From Pseudomonadota bacterium (GTDB lineage Bacteria; Pseudomonadota; Gammaproteobacteria; Burkholderiales; Burkholderiaceae_D): a stretch of DNA of 17,867 nt. Positions within the stretch are counted from its first letter, which is position 1; each line of letters begins with the position of its first letter. The notes beneath the pieces are model-generated. The model did no database searches. It had not been told where the DNA came from and saw only the letters and a list, made by a program, of their open reading frames with translations. A program made the translations under genes and the position numbers. Location: positions 1-17,867 of the forward strand of contig JAEWBA010000052.1 of assembly GCA_023391395.1 (NCBI GenBank), read 5' to 3'. Shown here piece by piece: positions 1 to 6,910 of the stretch.

Positions 1-195
1 TCGACCGGCCCGCATCTCCATTACGAGTTCCGGGTCAACAATGAGCCGCGCGATCCGATGTCGATTTCCATTCCGAACGCGCAGCCCCTGGCCGGCGCGG
101 AGCTTCAACGCTTCCGCACCCTGGCCGCGGATATGCGCCACCGGCTGTCCTTGCTAAACGCCCGAGGCGAGGGCACTCAGCTGGCCGCAAAGTAA
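1..195 (+). CDS. M23-family cell-wall metallopeptidase, C-terminal fragment
   Basis: Only the last 64 codons are inside the window; the frame is open from base 1 to the TAA at 193-195. The fragment begins STGPHLHYEFRVN. GPHLHYE is the conserved HxH block near the end of LytM/M23 peptidase domains, where the histidines serve zinc binding and catalysis. These enzymes cut peptide cross-links of peptidoglycan in the periplasm. The roughly 45 residues after the motif form a hydrophilic tail ending QLAAK. The next gene, anmK, recycles a peptidoglycan sugar, so the two fit a wall-turnover theme. The N-terminal part (signal or membrane anchor, LysM or coiled coil) cannot be judged. Family assignment is fairly firm from the motif; the subtype is not determined. 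Confidence 0.85.
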   Translation, partial: STGPHLHYEFRVNNEPRDPMSISIPNAQPLAGAELQRFRTLAADMRHRLSLLNARGEGTQLAAK

Positions 196-223
196 GCGCA
201 CCGCGCATTCGGCGCATTACCTC

Positions 224-270
224 AAACCGTCCGTGGAACTGTAGAATCCAGTCACTCCGGACGGTTTTTT
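224..270 (+). terminator. Rho-independent terminator after the M23 peptidase gene
   Basis: A 10-bp inverted repeat (AAACCGTCCG at 224-233, CGGACGGTTT at 258-267) is followed by a run of T ending at 270. The loop is long (24 nt) but contains an inner TGGA/TCCA stem. The T run stops one base before the anmK ATG, so the terminator overlaps the whole anmK leader. Confidence 0.65.
242..247 (+). promoter_or_regulatory. Possible -10 box for anmK inside the terminator loop
   Basis: TAGAAT lies in the loop of the preceding terminator, about 25 nt before the anmK start. A -35 element is poor (TTACCT at 217-222, 19-nt spacer). A transcript starting near 253-255 would have a leader of under 20 nt and would lack the left arm of the terminator stem. 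Confidence 0.35.
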
Positions 271-271
271 C

Positions 272-1411
272 ATGCCTGCTTCCCACTCTTCCCTGCATAT
301 CGGCCTGATGTCGGGCACCAGCCTGGATGGCGTCGATGGCGTGCTCGCTTCGTTTGCCCCGGGCGACTCCGGCTCGCCGGTCACCCCCGTCGCAACGGCC
401 TACCTGCCCTTCCCTGCCGCCTTGCGCGCGGAGCTGATGGCCTTGCAGATCCCAGGGGAAGATGAAATCCATCGCGAAGCGCAGGCCGCGAATGCCCTTT
501 CCCGGCAATACGCGGCCTGCGTGCAGCAGTTGCTGGCCGAAGGCCGCAGGAAAGTCGAGGATGTGGCCGCGATCGGCATGCACGGCCAAACCATCCGGCA
601 TCGCCCCGATGCCAGCTATACGCGGCAGATCGGCAATGCCGCCTTGCTCGCGGAGCTGGCCGGCATCGATGTCATCGCTGACTTTCGCAGTCGCGACATC
701 GCGGCCGGCGGCCAGGGCGCGCCCTTGGTACCGGCATTTCATCAAGCGGTATTCGGAAAGGCCGACGCAACGCGCGTTGTGGCCAATATCGGCGGCATCA
801 GCAATATCAGCGTCCTGCGCGGGAATCATGTAGCGGCCGGCTTCGATACCGGTCCCGGGAACGTCTTGATGGATGCCTGGATCATGCGACATCAGGGCGT
901 GGCTTACGATACCGACGGCGCCTGGGCCGCAGGCGGCAACGTGCTTCCTGCGCTGCTGCACTCCTTGCGGCAGGAACCGTATTTCGCCATGCCGCCTCCC
1001 AAAAGCACCGGCCGGGATCTATTCCATTCCGCCTGGCTCGCCGCCAAACTAGAGGATTTTCCGGACGCAGCGCCAAGAGATGTCCAGGCGACCCTGGCAG
1101 CACTCACCGCGACCACGCTGGCCGACGCCGTTCGTGCGCATGCATCGGATACGGAAGCGGTTTATGTCTGCGGCGGCGGGGCCTACAACAGCTTCCTGAT
1201 GCAGCAACTGGAGCAAGCGCTGCGCGAGCATGCGCATCCGATTCCGGTCGCATCGACCGATCAACTAGGTGTACCGCCCAATCACGTCGAGGCGCTGGCA
1301 TTCGCGTGGCTGGCACACCGCTTCGTGGAGCGCCTGCCAGGCAACCTGCCGGCAACGACAGGCGCCGCCGGATTGCGCATCCTGGGTGCGCTTTATCCGG
1401 GGGGACGCTAA
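272..1411 (+). CDS. anmK: Anhydro-N-acetylmuramic acid kinase AnmK
   Basis: AnmK opens and phosphorylates 1,6-anhydro-N-acetylmuramic acid with ATP to give MurNAc-6-phosphate, in cytosolic peptidoglycan recycling. The 379-aa length is typical. Visible motifs are GLMSGTSLDGVD (residues 11-22, phosphate-binding loop of the ASKHA fold), GMHGQTIRH (102-110), GGQGAPLVP (146-154), IGGISNI (173-179) and FDTGPGN (191-197), which carries the conserved catalytic Asp. The ATG at 272 is 10 residues before the first motif, as usual. The ribosome binding site is weak (GGACGG about 8 nt upstream). It follows an M23 peptidase gene, which fits wall turnover, and converges on erpA. Confidence 0.96.
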   Translation: MPASHSSLHIGLMSGTSLDGVDGVLASFAPGDSGSPVTPVATAYLPFPAALRAELMALQIPGEDEIHREAQAANALSRQYAACVQQLLAEGRRKVEDVAAIGMHGQTIRHRPDASYTRQIGNAALLAELAGIDVIADFRSRDIAAGGQGAPLVPAFHQAVFGKADATRVVANIGGISNISVLRGNHVAAGFDTGPGNVLMDAWIMRHQGVAYDTDGAWAAGGNVLPALLHSLRQEPYFAMPPPKSTGRDLFHSAWLAAKLEDFPDAAPRDVQATLAALTATTLADAVRAHASDTEAVYVCGGGAYNSFLMQQLEQALREHAHPIPVASTDQLGVPPNHVEALAFAWLAHRFVERLPGNLPATTGAAGLRILGALYPGGR

Positions 1412-1420
1412 CGGAAATGA

Positions 1421-1444
1421 AAAAGGACGCCGCAGCGTCCTTTT
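1421..1444. terminator. Bidirectional terminator between anmK and erpA
   Basis: A perfect 10-bp stem (AAAAGGACGC at 1421-1430, GCGTCCTTTT at 1435-1444) closes a 4-nt CGCA loop. The A run on one side and T run on the other let it work for both converging genes. It begins 9 nt after the anmK stop and ends 19 nt before the erpA stop. Confidence 0.88.
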
Positions 1445-1463
1445 CAGTGAAGCCTGAATCCCG

Positions 1464-1814
1464 TCAAGCCGAGAACGACGAGCCGCAACCACAGGTGGTG
1501 GTGGCATTCGGATTCTTGATGACGAATTGGGCACCTTCAATATCGTCTTTGTAATCGATCTCGGCACCGACCAGATACTGGTAGCTCATCGAGTCGATCA
1601 GCAGCTGGACACCATTTTTGCTCATCGTGGTGTCGTCTTCATTGATAATTTCATCGAAGGTAAACCCGTATTGGAAGCCGGAGCAGCCGCCGCCCTGCAC
1701 GAAGACACGCAGCTTCAGGTCGGGATTGCCCTCTTCCTCGATCAGTTGCGCGACTTTTGTCGCGGCACTATCGGTGAAGACAATCGGGTCAGGCATTTCG
1801 GTAACGGCATTCAT
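1464..1814 (-). CDS. erpA: Iron-sulfur cluster insertion protein ErpA
   Basis: ErpA is an A-type (HesB/IscA) carrier that hands Fe-S clusters to apo-proteins, including isoprenoid-pathway enzymes in E. coli. The 116-aa protein carries the three cluster-binding cysteines: C44 in [11 protein letters not shown], and C108 and C110 in [11 protein letters not shown] at the C-terminus. The extended acidic stretch FDEIINEDD and the conserved [11 protein letters not shown] ending are typical. I chose the ATG at 1814 because AGGAG (1821-1825) lies 6 nt upstream; a frame extending to a TTG at 1868 has no such signal and adds 18 unconserved residues. The gene follows the bactofilin by 54 nt and probably has its own promoter. 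Confidence 0.96.
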   Translation of the reverse strand: MNAVTEMPDPIVFTDSAATKVAQLIEEEGNPDLKLRVFVQGGGCSGFQYGFTFDEIINEDDTTMSKNGVQLLIDSMSYQYLVGAEIDYKDDIEGAQFVIKNPNATTTCGCGSSFSA

Positions 1815-1847
1815 GTCATACTCCTGCGGGACAACGGTATGGCCCCT

Positions 1848-1853
1848 ATTATA
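1848..1853 (-). promoter_or_regulatory. -10 box of a probable erpA promoter with adjacent palindrome
   Basis: A perfect TATAAT on the minus strand sits 33 nt before the erpA ATG, just after the bactofilin stop. No good -35 is visible at 16-18 nt. Immediately upstream, where the spacer would be, is the perfect palindrome TTGGCGCCAA (1859-1868), a possible operator. The regulator is unknown. Confidence 0.55.
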
Positions 1854-1868
1854 GGCCTTTGGCGCCAA

Positions 1869-2258
1869 TCACGTATTGGACAGCGCCAGCTTCAGGACCG
1901 GTTCGCCGGCCTGCTCATGGGTCAGCTTGCCCGACACCAAGGCGCCGCCGTGCATTTCCAGAGCCTTGTAATGCACATCTCCGGTTATGCGGGCTTTCGG
2001 CTCCAATTCAAGCAATTCGGAGCAGAAAACGGGACCGACAATCTCGCCGTTGACCACCAGGTGCGCCACCCGCACTTCGCCTTCGACGCGGGCGTGCTCT
2101 GAAATCACCAGCATGCTGTCGTGCTCGCTCTCGGCGATCACATTGCCGCGCACCTGTCCGTCGATACGCAGGCCGCCCTTGAAATGCAGATCGCCGGCGA
2201 TCTTTGTAGAAATGCCAATCAGACTATCGATTGTGCTTTTGCTTTTACGGCCTAGCAT
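1869..2258 (-). CDS. Bactofilin (polymer-forming cytoskeletal protein)
   Basis: This 129-aa protein has the bactofilin pattern: a short polar N-terminus (MLGRKSKSTIDSLIG), then a beta-helical core of repeated short strands from about residue 18 to 115 with turns such as DLHFKGGLRIDGQVRGN and VNGEIVGPV. Bactofilins polymerise without nucleotide, often at the inner membrane, and act as scaffolds for cell-wall enzymes or polar proteins. The start has GGGAG about 8 nt upstream. It begins 12 nt after the stop of the membrane/coiled-coil gene (2271-3011), so the two are very likely co-transcribed. An M23 peptidase lies about 1.7 kb away. Its role in this organism is inferred only from the family. 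Confidence 0.93.
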   Translation of the reverse strand: MLGRKSKSTIDSLIGISTKIAGDLHFKGGLRIDGQVRGNVIAESEHDSMLVISEHARVEGEVRVAHLVVNGEIVGPVFCSELLELEPKARITGDVHYKALEMHGGALVSGKLTHEQAGEPVLKLALSNT

Positions 2259-2270
2259 GATCGCTCTCCC

Positions 2271-3011
2271 TTAGAGGTTGGCGGCTTGTTGCGCCCGGAT
2301 TTGACCTTTTTCCAGTACACGCGCCTGTACCAGCTTGACAACCGCGCCTTCCGGAACGGTCAGGATTCCTTCGACGCGCTGATAATGCTTGAAGCTGAGC
2401 TTGAACTTATCCTGCTCGGCGGAATGGCTTTCGGGGAAAATTATCATAGCACTTTTGCCCTCTTGCAGAGTAGTCACCGCCAGTTGCAAATTGCCTACGA
2501 AATTTCGGTCACTTGCCCCGCCTTGCATGACCAGCAAACGGTAACGCAGTTGATTAGACGCAACCATGTCCACCTTTACCCGACGAATGGAGATGCCTTG
2601 CGGCCCAGTCGCATTGGGCAGCAAGCTTTCGAAGAAAGCCAGGTCCTCCTTCAAGCGGGTGTTATCCGATTCCAGTCCCCGCACTTGAGTAAGCAACTGT
2701 TTTTGTGCGGCGCGCTCGATATTAAGCTGGCTTTCTGCCGCATTCACCGTCGCGGAAAGCTGATCGCGCTCCCTGCTGACTTTCTCGAGTTGCTCCTTGT
2801 AACTAGCCAGTTGCTGACGACCATCATAAGCAGCGCGCGCGGCCGGTTCAGCCCATTCGCGCAGCCATTGGTAAGCCAGGGCGGTTACGAGAACCACCAG
2901 CAAGAGAATGAAGAGTGCGCGTATCGGCCAGGGGCGGTGCGTACGGATCGCCATGCGCGATGATGAAATCGACATGCGCCGCCGCCACAGTTTGTACTTG
3001 AGGGAACTCAA
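2271..3011 (-). CDS. Membrane-anchored coiled-coil protein, DUF6776-like, function unknown
   Basis: A 246-aa protein of unknown function. It has a basic N-terminus (residues 1-31, many Arg), one transmembrane segment (about 32-50, ALFILLLVVLVTALAYQW), a long heptad-rich region (about 62-130, with KEQLEKVSRERDQLS) and a C-terminal beta-rich domain (about 138-235). The predicted topology puts the basic tail in the cytoplasm and the coiled coil plus C-terminal domain in the periplasm. The start is uncertain: the most upstream option is a TTG at 3011, with ATGs at 2975 and 2954; an in-frame TAG lies 4 codons before the TTG. No option has a strong Shine-Dalgarno. I kept the long form because it retains the Trp/Arg-rich segment. 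It sits between argC (33 nt upstream) and the bactofilin (12 nt downstream). The DUF name is from memory. Confidence 0.82.
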   Translation of the reverse strand: MSSLKYKLWRRRMSISSSRMAIRTHRPWPIRALFILLLVVLVTALAYQWLREWAEPAARAAYDGRQQLASYKEQLEKVSRERDQLSATVNAAESQLNIERAAQKQLLTQVRGLESDNTRLKEDLAFFESLLPNATGPQGISIRRVKVDMVASNQLRYRLLVMQGGASDRNFVGNLQLAVTTLQEGKSAMIIFPESHSAEQDKFKLSFKHYQRVEGILTVPEGAVVKLVQARVLEKGQIRAQQAANL

Positions 3012-3044
3012 GACCGCACCGCCCTATTCCGTTCCAAAGCTAGC

Positions 3045-4088
3045 TCAAGGCAGGACGGGGACCTGCTTCAGGCCGGCCGACTCGTCCAGGCCGAACATGA
3101 TGTTCATGCACTGTACGCCTTGGCCCGCAGCACCCTTGACCAGGTTGTCCTCCACCACCAGTATGACCAGCAAGTCTCCTCCACCCGGACGGTGAACGGC
3201 GATGCGCAACTTGTTGGACGCGCGCACCGATCGGGTTTCGGGATGACTGCCGGGCGGCATGACGTCGACAAAGATCTCGCCTTCATAATGCTTTTCATAC
3301 AAGGCCTGGAAATCGGTGTCGCGCGCTTCAGGCAGGATGCTGGCGTACAAGGTGGAATGGATACCGCGGATCATCGGCACCAGATGCGGCACGAAAGTCA
3401 GCCCGACCGGGCGCTTGGCGATTGCCTGCAAGCCCTGCACGGTTTCCGGCAGATGGCGATGGCCCTTGACGCCGTAAGCCTTGAAGTTGTCCGCCGCTTC
3501 GGCCAGAAGCGTGTGGACCTCAGCCTTGCGTCCGGCTCCCGACACCCCCGATTTGCAATCGGCTATTAGCGTCGCCTCGTTCACCAACGGCTTTGCTGAC
3601 GCCAGCAAGGGCGCGAAGCCGAGTTGCATCGACGTCGGATAACAACCGGGCAGACCAATCAGCCTGGCATTCCGGATCGCTTCCCGATTGATTTCGGGGA
3701 GGCCATACACGGCTTCCTCGAGAATATCGGGGCATGCGTGCGGCATGCCATACCATTTCTCGAATTCCGCGGTGTCTTTCAGGCGGAAATCGGCCGCCAG
3801 ATCGATGACTTTTACGCCGGCGGCCAGTAGCTCGCGTGCCTGAGCCATGGCCACGCCGTGCGGGGTGGCAAAAAAAACCACGTCGCAATCGGCCAGACGC
3901 GCCTTTTCCGGCGCGGAAAACGCAAGCGAGACATGGCCGCGCAATGAAGGAAACATGTCGGCGACCGGCATGCCGTCTTCCTTGCGCGAGGTAATTGCGG
4001 TCAATTGCACGTCCGGATGCGCGGCCAACAGGCGCAGCAATTCCACTCCCGTGTAGCCCGTGCCGCCGACGATCCCTACTTTGATCAT
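3045..4088 (-). CDS. argC: N-acetyl-gamma-glutamyl-phosphate reductase ArgC
   Basis: ArgC reduces N-acetylglutamyl-5-phosphate to the semialdehyde with NADPH, third step of arginine synthesis. The 347-aa protein begins [20 protein letters not shown], the Rossmann nucleotide loop. The catalytic Cys is C149 in [17 protein letters not shown] and the FVPHLVPM region are also conserved. I set the start at 4088 because AAGGAA lies 5 nt upstream; an in-frame ATG at 4109 would add only MQEQGSH, overlapping this ribosome site. It appears to head a transcript continuing into the DUF6776-like and bactofilin genes, an unusual mix of arginine synthesis and cytoskeleton that may be only positional. Confidence 0.97.
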   Translation of the reverse strand: MIKVGIVGGTGYTGVELLRLLAAHPDVQLTAITSRKEDGMPVADMFPSLRGHVSLAFSAPEKARLADCDVVFFATPHGVAMAQARELLAAGVKVIDLAADFRLKDTAEFEKWYGMPHACPDILEEAVYGLPEINREAIRNARLIGLPGCYPTSMQLGFAPLLASAKPLVNEATLIADCKSGVSGAGRKAEVHTLLAEAADNFKAYGVKGHRHLPETVQGLQAIAKRPVGLTFVPHLVPMIRGIHSTLYASILPEARDTDFQALYEKHYEGEIFVDVMPPGSHPETRSVRASNKLRIAVHRPGGGDLLVILVVEDNLVKGAAGQGVQCMNIMFGLDESAGLKQVPVLP

Positions 4089-4123
4089 GTGACTTCCTTG
4101 CTCCTGCATTATTCCGACGCCTG

Positions 4124-4129
4124 ATTTTA
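4124..4129 (-). promoter_or_regulatory. Possible -10 box for argC
   Basis: TAAAAT on the minus strand lies 35 nt before the argC ATG, between that gene and the rpsI terminator. No convincing -35 is visible, so this is a weak call. A promoter is expected here because the upstream operon ends in a terminator. Confidence 0.35.
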
Positions 4130-4215
4130 ACAGTGCCGACCTGATGCTTCAGCGTCCAGGGGCAAGAATGACAGCTCTTGCGGCGGAACGCCGAACGGCA
4201 AAACAATTCGTTACA

Positions 4216-4254
4216 AAAAACAAAAGCCGCCCGGCACAAGGCCCGGCGGCTTTC
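4216..4254 (-). terminator. Terminator of the rplM-rpsI operon
   Basis: On the minus strand a 9-bp stem (AAAGCCGCC/GGCGGCTTT), one mismatch and a further 3 bp close a 5-nt loop, followed by TTTTGTTTTTT. It begins about 32 nt after the rpsI stop. Confidence 0.88.
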
Positions 4255-4285
4255 GATGCGCTGAACAAGCGCGCTCGGTTCTGGC

Positions 4286-4678
4286 TTAGCGCTTCGAGAA
4301 CTGCTTGGCGCGACGTGCCTTGCGCAGACCGACCTTCTTACGCTCGACCTCGCGGGCATCGCGCGTCACGAAGCCGGCCTTGGCCAGATCGGGCTTGAGA
4401 CCCGCATCGTAATCGATCAGGGCGCGCGTAATGCCGTGGCGCACAGCACCGGCCTGACCGGATTCGCCGCCGCCATGCACGTTCACCATGATGTCGAAGC
4501 GCTCGACGTTGTTGGTCAGTTCGAGCGGCTGACGGATCACCATCAGACCCGTCTCGCGGGAGAAGTATTCCGCCGCCGGCTTGCCATTGACGACAATCTT
4601 GCCGGAGCCGGCCTTGATGAAGACGCGAGCCACTGCACTCTTGCGACGGCCGGTTCCATAGTTGTAGTTACCGATCAT
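4286..4678 (-). CDS. rpsI: 30S ribosomal protein S9
   Basis: This is S9 of the small ribosomal subunit, whose C-terminal tail reaches the P-site tRNA. The 130-aa length matches the bacterial family. The motifs are [14 protein letters not shown] near the N-terminus, the [15 protein letters not shown] block in the middle and the basic tail ending QFSKR. AAGGA lies 7 nt before the ATG and overlaps the rplM stop region; only 9 nt separate the genes. It is the second gene of the usual rplM-rpsI operon and ends in a clear terminator. Confidence 0.99.
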   Translation of the reverse strand: MIGNYNYGTGRRKSAVARVFIKAGSGKIVVNGKPAAEYFSRETGLMVIRQPLELTNNVERFDIMVNVHGGGESGQAGAVRHGITRALIDYDAGLKPDLAKAGFVTRDAREVERKKVGLRKARRAKQFSKR

Positions 4679-4687
4679 GTCTATTCC

Positions 4688-5116
4688 TTAGATTTCGAGT
4701 GCCTTGGGCTGCTGGGCGGCATGCGGATGGGTACCATCGGCATAGACCTTCAGCTTCTTGATCATTGCGTAGCCGAGGGGGCCCTTGGGCAACATGCCCT
4801 TGACGGCCTTCTCCAGCGCACGCCCCGGAAAACGCTGCTGCATCTTCTGGAAGTTGGTTTCGTAGATACCGCCCGGGTAGGTCGAGTGGCGATAATACTT
4901 CTTGTCCAGCTCCTTGTTGCCGGTCACGCGCAGCTTGCCTGCATTGATGACGACGATGTAGTCGCCCGTATCGACGTGGGGAGTGAACTCCGGTTTGTGC
5001 TTGCCGCGCAGTCGGCGTGCCACTTCGCTGGCAACACGTCCGAGGACCTTGTCCGTCGCGTCAATCACGAACCAGTCGCGCTGCACCTCATGGGATTTAG
5101 CGGAAAAGGTTTTCAT
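4688..5116 (-). CDS. rplM: 50S ribosomal protein L13
   Basis: L13 is an early-assembling protein of the large subunit. The 142-aa length is exactly typical, beginning [20 protein letters not shown] and carrying [25 protein letters not shown] and the conserved [18 protein letters not shown] segment. AGGA lies 7 nt before the ATG. It is the first gene of the rplM-rpsI operon, with a good promoter (5221-5250) and a leader of about 100 nt. L13 represses its own operon in E. coli by acting on the leader; whether that holds here is not shown by the sequence. Confidence 0.99.
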   Translation of the reverse strand: MKTFSAKSHEVQRDWFVIDATDKVLGRVASEVARRLRGKHKPEFTPHVDTGDYIVVINAGKLRVTGNKELDKKYYRHSTYPGGIYETNFQKMQQRFPGRALEKAVKGMLPKGPLGYAMIKKLKVYADGTHPHAAQQPKALEI

Positions 5117-5214
5117 GATGATGTCCTGGTGAAATTTATTCGCTCAAATGGTGGTTCCACAAGCAACTACCTTGCGGACTCGGCCTTGTTATCTTTTCCT
5201 GAGCGCACGGAAAG
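5117..5214 (-). promoter_or_regulatory. rplM 5' leader, possible autoregulatory RNA
   Basis: The predicted transcript has about 98 nt before the rplM ATG, longer than needed for initiation. Two imperfect hairpins are visible on the minus strand: CTTTCC with GGAAAAG, and GGTAGTT with AACCACC. I cannot match them to a known L13 leader structure. Confidence 0.35.
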
Positions 5215-5220
5215 CCTGAA

Positions 5221-5250
5221 AGTATAGCCTTTTCAAGGACTTGGCGTCAA
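5221..5250 (-). promoter_or_regulatory. Promoter of rplM-rpsI
   Basis: TTGACG (5245-5250) and TATACT (5221-5226) on the minus strand with an 18-nt spacer form a good sigma-70-type promoter. It is the best promoter match in the window and fits a ribosomal protein operon. Confidence 0.72.
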
Positions 5251-5355
5251 ACATTATATATACGCCCGGTACCTGACCTCGGCGGCACGTTTTATGGACG
5301 AAATGTCGCCACACCGCTCGGCCTCGCCCAGGCATGCAGTGCTAGCCACAAGGGT

Positions 5356-5361
5356 TACAAT
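5356..5361 (+). promoter_or_regulatory. Possible -10 box for the OsmC-family gene
   Basis: TACAAT on the plus strand lies 28 nt before the ATG at 5390. The -35 region is poor (CATGCA at 17 nt). The placement suggests a short leader of about 20 nt. Confidence 0.4.
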
Positions 5362-5389
5362 TAGCGCCCGCGTTGGAACCGAGAACATC

Positions 5390-5821
5390 ATGGAATGCAC
5401 AGTACGCTGGACCGGCTTGTCCGGAATGACTTTTTTAGCGGAAACCGGCTCAGGCCATGTCGTCGCAATGGATGGCGCGCCGGAAGGCGGCGGCCGCAAC
5501 CTCGCCCCGCGCCCGATGGAAGTTGTCCTAGCAGGCACGGGGGGCTGCACGGCTTACGATGTCGTGCTGATTCTTCGCAAGAGCGGTCAGGACATTCGCG
5601 GCTGCGATGTCACCCTCAAGTCGGAGCGCGCCGAAAAAGATCCCAAGGTATTCACGAGCATCCATTTCCACTTCATTGTACGGGGCCGCAACCTGAAGGC
5701 GAATCTGGTGGAACGGGCGATCAAGCTTTCTCACGAAAAGTACTGTTCCGCCTCGATCATGCTGGAAAAAACCGCAACTTTGACGCATTCCTACGAGATC
5801 ATTGACGATTTAGTAGAGTAA
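5390..5821 (+). CDS. OsmC-family protein, YhfA-like
   Basis: A 143-aa OsmC-superfamily protein resembling E. coli YhfA over its whole length. OsmC/Ohr proteins are dimeric thiol peroxidases, but the YhfA branch has no firmly established substrate. The two conserved cysteines are present: C53 in GTGGCTAYDVV and C119 in HEKYCSASIMLEK. The central SERAEKDPKVFTSIHFHFIV block is also typical. I set the start at 5390 (MECTVRWTGL); a frame open to an ATG at 5294 would add 32 residues that do not resemble the family and would cover the likely -10 box. The Shine-Dalgarno is weak (GAGAA). It converges on coq7. Peroxide detoxification is an inference. Confidence 0.9.
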   Translation: MECTVRWTGLSGMTFLAETGSGHVVAMDGAPEGGGRNLAPRPMEVVLAGTGGCTAYDVVLILRKSGQDIRGCDVTLKSERAEKDPKVFTSIHFHFIVRGRNLKANLVERAIKLSHEKYCSASIMLEKTATLTHSYEIIDDLVE

Positions 5822-5869
5822 CGCAGCGCCCAATAACCCCGCCTCTTTGCAGGGCGTTATCAAGGAATC

Positions 5870-5907
5870 AAAAAAGAAGATGCTCCCATAAAGGGTTTTC
5901 GCATCTT
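5870..5907 (-). terminator. Terminator downstream of coq7
   Basis: On the minus strand AAGATGC (5901-5907) pairs with GCATCTT (5877-5883), with an inner CCC/GGG stem, followed by CTTTTTTG. It lies about 75 nt beyond the coq7 stop. A weaker hairpin (ATAAC/GTTAT at 5833-5860) near the OsmC stop may serve the plus strand. Confidence 0.7.
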
Positions 5908-5980
5908 GAGGCTAACGAATGCGGGACACCCGGGCCGCCAGTGATGGGGCATTGCGCTTCAGCCCCGGCGCTCTCCAGCG

Positions 5981-6607
5981 CTATACATAATAGGCCGTGC
6001 TCGTCATGAGCTTGGCCATTGCGCGCATTGCGTGTCGCACTGGCGCCGGCACAGGAGCGGCGCCCAAGTCATGGGCAGCCGCACCGTGCTCGGCCTCATC
6101 CACCCGCATCTGCTCGACGATGGCCCGGGATTTCTCATCGGGTGCCGGCAAGCGTTTCATGTGGCTGGCCAGATGCGCTTCCACCTGCCGCTCCGTCTCC
6201 ACGACGAAGCCGAGACTTTGCGCGTCGCCGATGCGGGCCGCCGCCGCACCGAGCACATACGCCCCCGCATACCAGAACGGATTGAGAAAGCTGGGGCGCG
6301 ACCCCAGCTCGCGCAGGCGTTCGGCCGTCCAGGCCAGATGATCTTCCTCTTCCCTCCCCGCTTGGGCGAACTGGCGCCTTAATTCTTCGGTGCGGGCAAA
6401 CCGGCCCTGGGAATCATACAAGGCCTGCGCGCACACTTCGCCCACGTGATTCACGCGCATCAGGCCGGCACTGTGGCGCCGTTGGGCGTCGTCGAGCAAA
6501 ACATCGGCCAGCTTGGCTCCCGGATTCGGACGTGAGGCCGCCGCCACACCGGCGACGACGCGCAACATTTTGTCCACTCCGGCAATCAAGTTATCCATTT
6601 CAGGCAT
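5981..6607 (-). CDS. coq7: Demethoxyubiquinone hydroxylase Coq7
   Basis: Coq7 is the carboxylate-bridged di-iron monooxygenase that adds the last ring hydroxyl in ubiquinone synthesis; many betaproteobacteria use it instead of UbiF. The 208-aa protein shows all six expected iron ligands: E57 (NHVGE), E87 and H90 (EEEDH), E139 (ETERQ), and E171 and H174 (DEAEH). A hydrophobic stretch around 111-125 fits the membrane-associated surface. I kept the ATG at 6607, which has GAGGA 6 nt upstream, over the ATG at 6598. It diverges from the porin gene across a 303-bp gap. Confidence 0.96.
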   Translation of the reverse strand: MPEMDNLIAGVDKMLRVVAGVAAASRPNPGAKLADVLLDDAQRRHSAGLMRVNHVGEVCAQALYDSQGRFARTEELRRQFAQAGREEEDHLAWTAERLRELGSRPSFLNPFWYAGAYVLGAAAARIGDAQSLGFVVETERQVEAHLASHMKRLPAPDEKSRAIVEQMRVDEAEHGAAAHDLGAAPVPAPVRHAMRAMAKLMTSTAYYV

Positions 6608-6768
6608 GTCATATCCTCATCAAAAGACAGTTTTGCATCCATCCAAGGCCAAAATCGCGCCAGCAAGCTCCCCATCAAGACATGTTGCAAAAAATATATT
6701 AATTATCTGCACCTGTTGTTGAGAGGCCACATAATTGCCAGCTTGCCACCTTAAAACCCAAATACTCT

Positions 6769-6783
6769 TTGCTCTCAGAGCAA
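6769..6783. promoter_or_regulatory. 15-bp palindrome upstream of the porin, possible operator
   Basis: TTGCTCTCAGAGCAA reads identically on both strands apart from its centre base. It lies about 130 nt before the porin ATG. It has no T run, so it is more like a regulator site than a terminator. The regulator is unknown. Confidence 0.35.
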
Positions 6784-6847
6784 TGATTTGATGAAATCGC
6801 TACTAGCTTCTTGATCATCTCGTTCAGAAGTCTCGGCAGGGGCGTTA

Positions 6848-6857
6848 CCACTAGTGG
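6848..6857. promoter_or_regulatory. 10-bp palindrome in the porin leader
   Basis: CCACTAGTGG is a perfect palindrome 53 nt before the porin ATG. It could be an operator or a small hairpin in the mRNA leader. By itself a 10-bp palindrome is weak evidence. Confidence 0.25.
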
Positions 6858-6910
6858 CCTTGCTGGATGCAACAAGAAAATTTTAGCACCCTACCCTTGG
6901 AGATTTATTA

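Larger units (their letters stand above)
6608..6910. promoter_or_regulatory. Intergenic region between coq7 and porin with palindromes
   Basis: This 303-bp stretch has no credible gene. It is AT-richer than its surroundings, notably at 6685-6707, and must hold the divergent promoters of coq7 and the porin. I find no clear -35/-10 pair on either strand. Structured elements are a 15-bp palindrome (6769-6783), a GATTT/AAATC repeat just after it, a 10-bp palindrome (6848-6857) and paired TTGCCA repeats (6735-6740 and 6743-6748). The porin Shine-Dalgarno GGAG lies at its right end. The long porin leader suggests post-transcriptional or multi-factor control, which is inference. Confidence 0.5.

Noticed and set aside
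35..961. 308-codon minus-strand open frame across the peptidase tail and anmK
   Set aside because: It overlaps two genes with clear protein motifs, has no recognisable domain and no ribosome site; it is a shadow frame of GC-rich coding DNA.
2286..2963. 225-codon plus-strand frame opposite the DUF6776-like gene
   Set aside because: The minus-strand protein has a membrane span, heptads and operon-like spacing with the bactofilin, while this frame has no coherent features. Considered carefully because the real gene is itself of unknown function.
4436..5227. 263-codon plus-strand frame opposite rpsI and rplM
   Set aside because: Both ribosomal proteins are certain and fully cover the interval.
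5294..5389. 32-residue N-terminal extension of the OsmC-family protein
   Set aside because: YhfA-like proteins begin at about the chosen Met, and the extension covers the probable -10 box.
5831..5860. Imperfect hairpin after the OsmC stop as a terminator
   Set aside because: Only 5 bp, then a mismatch and 2 bp, with no T run on the plus strand; too weak to list as a feature.
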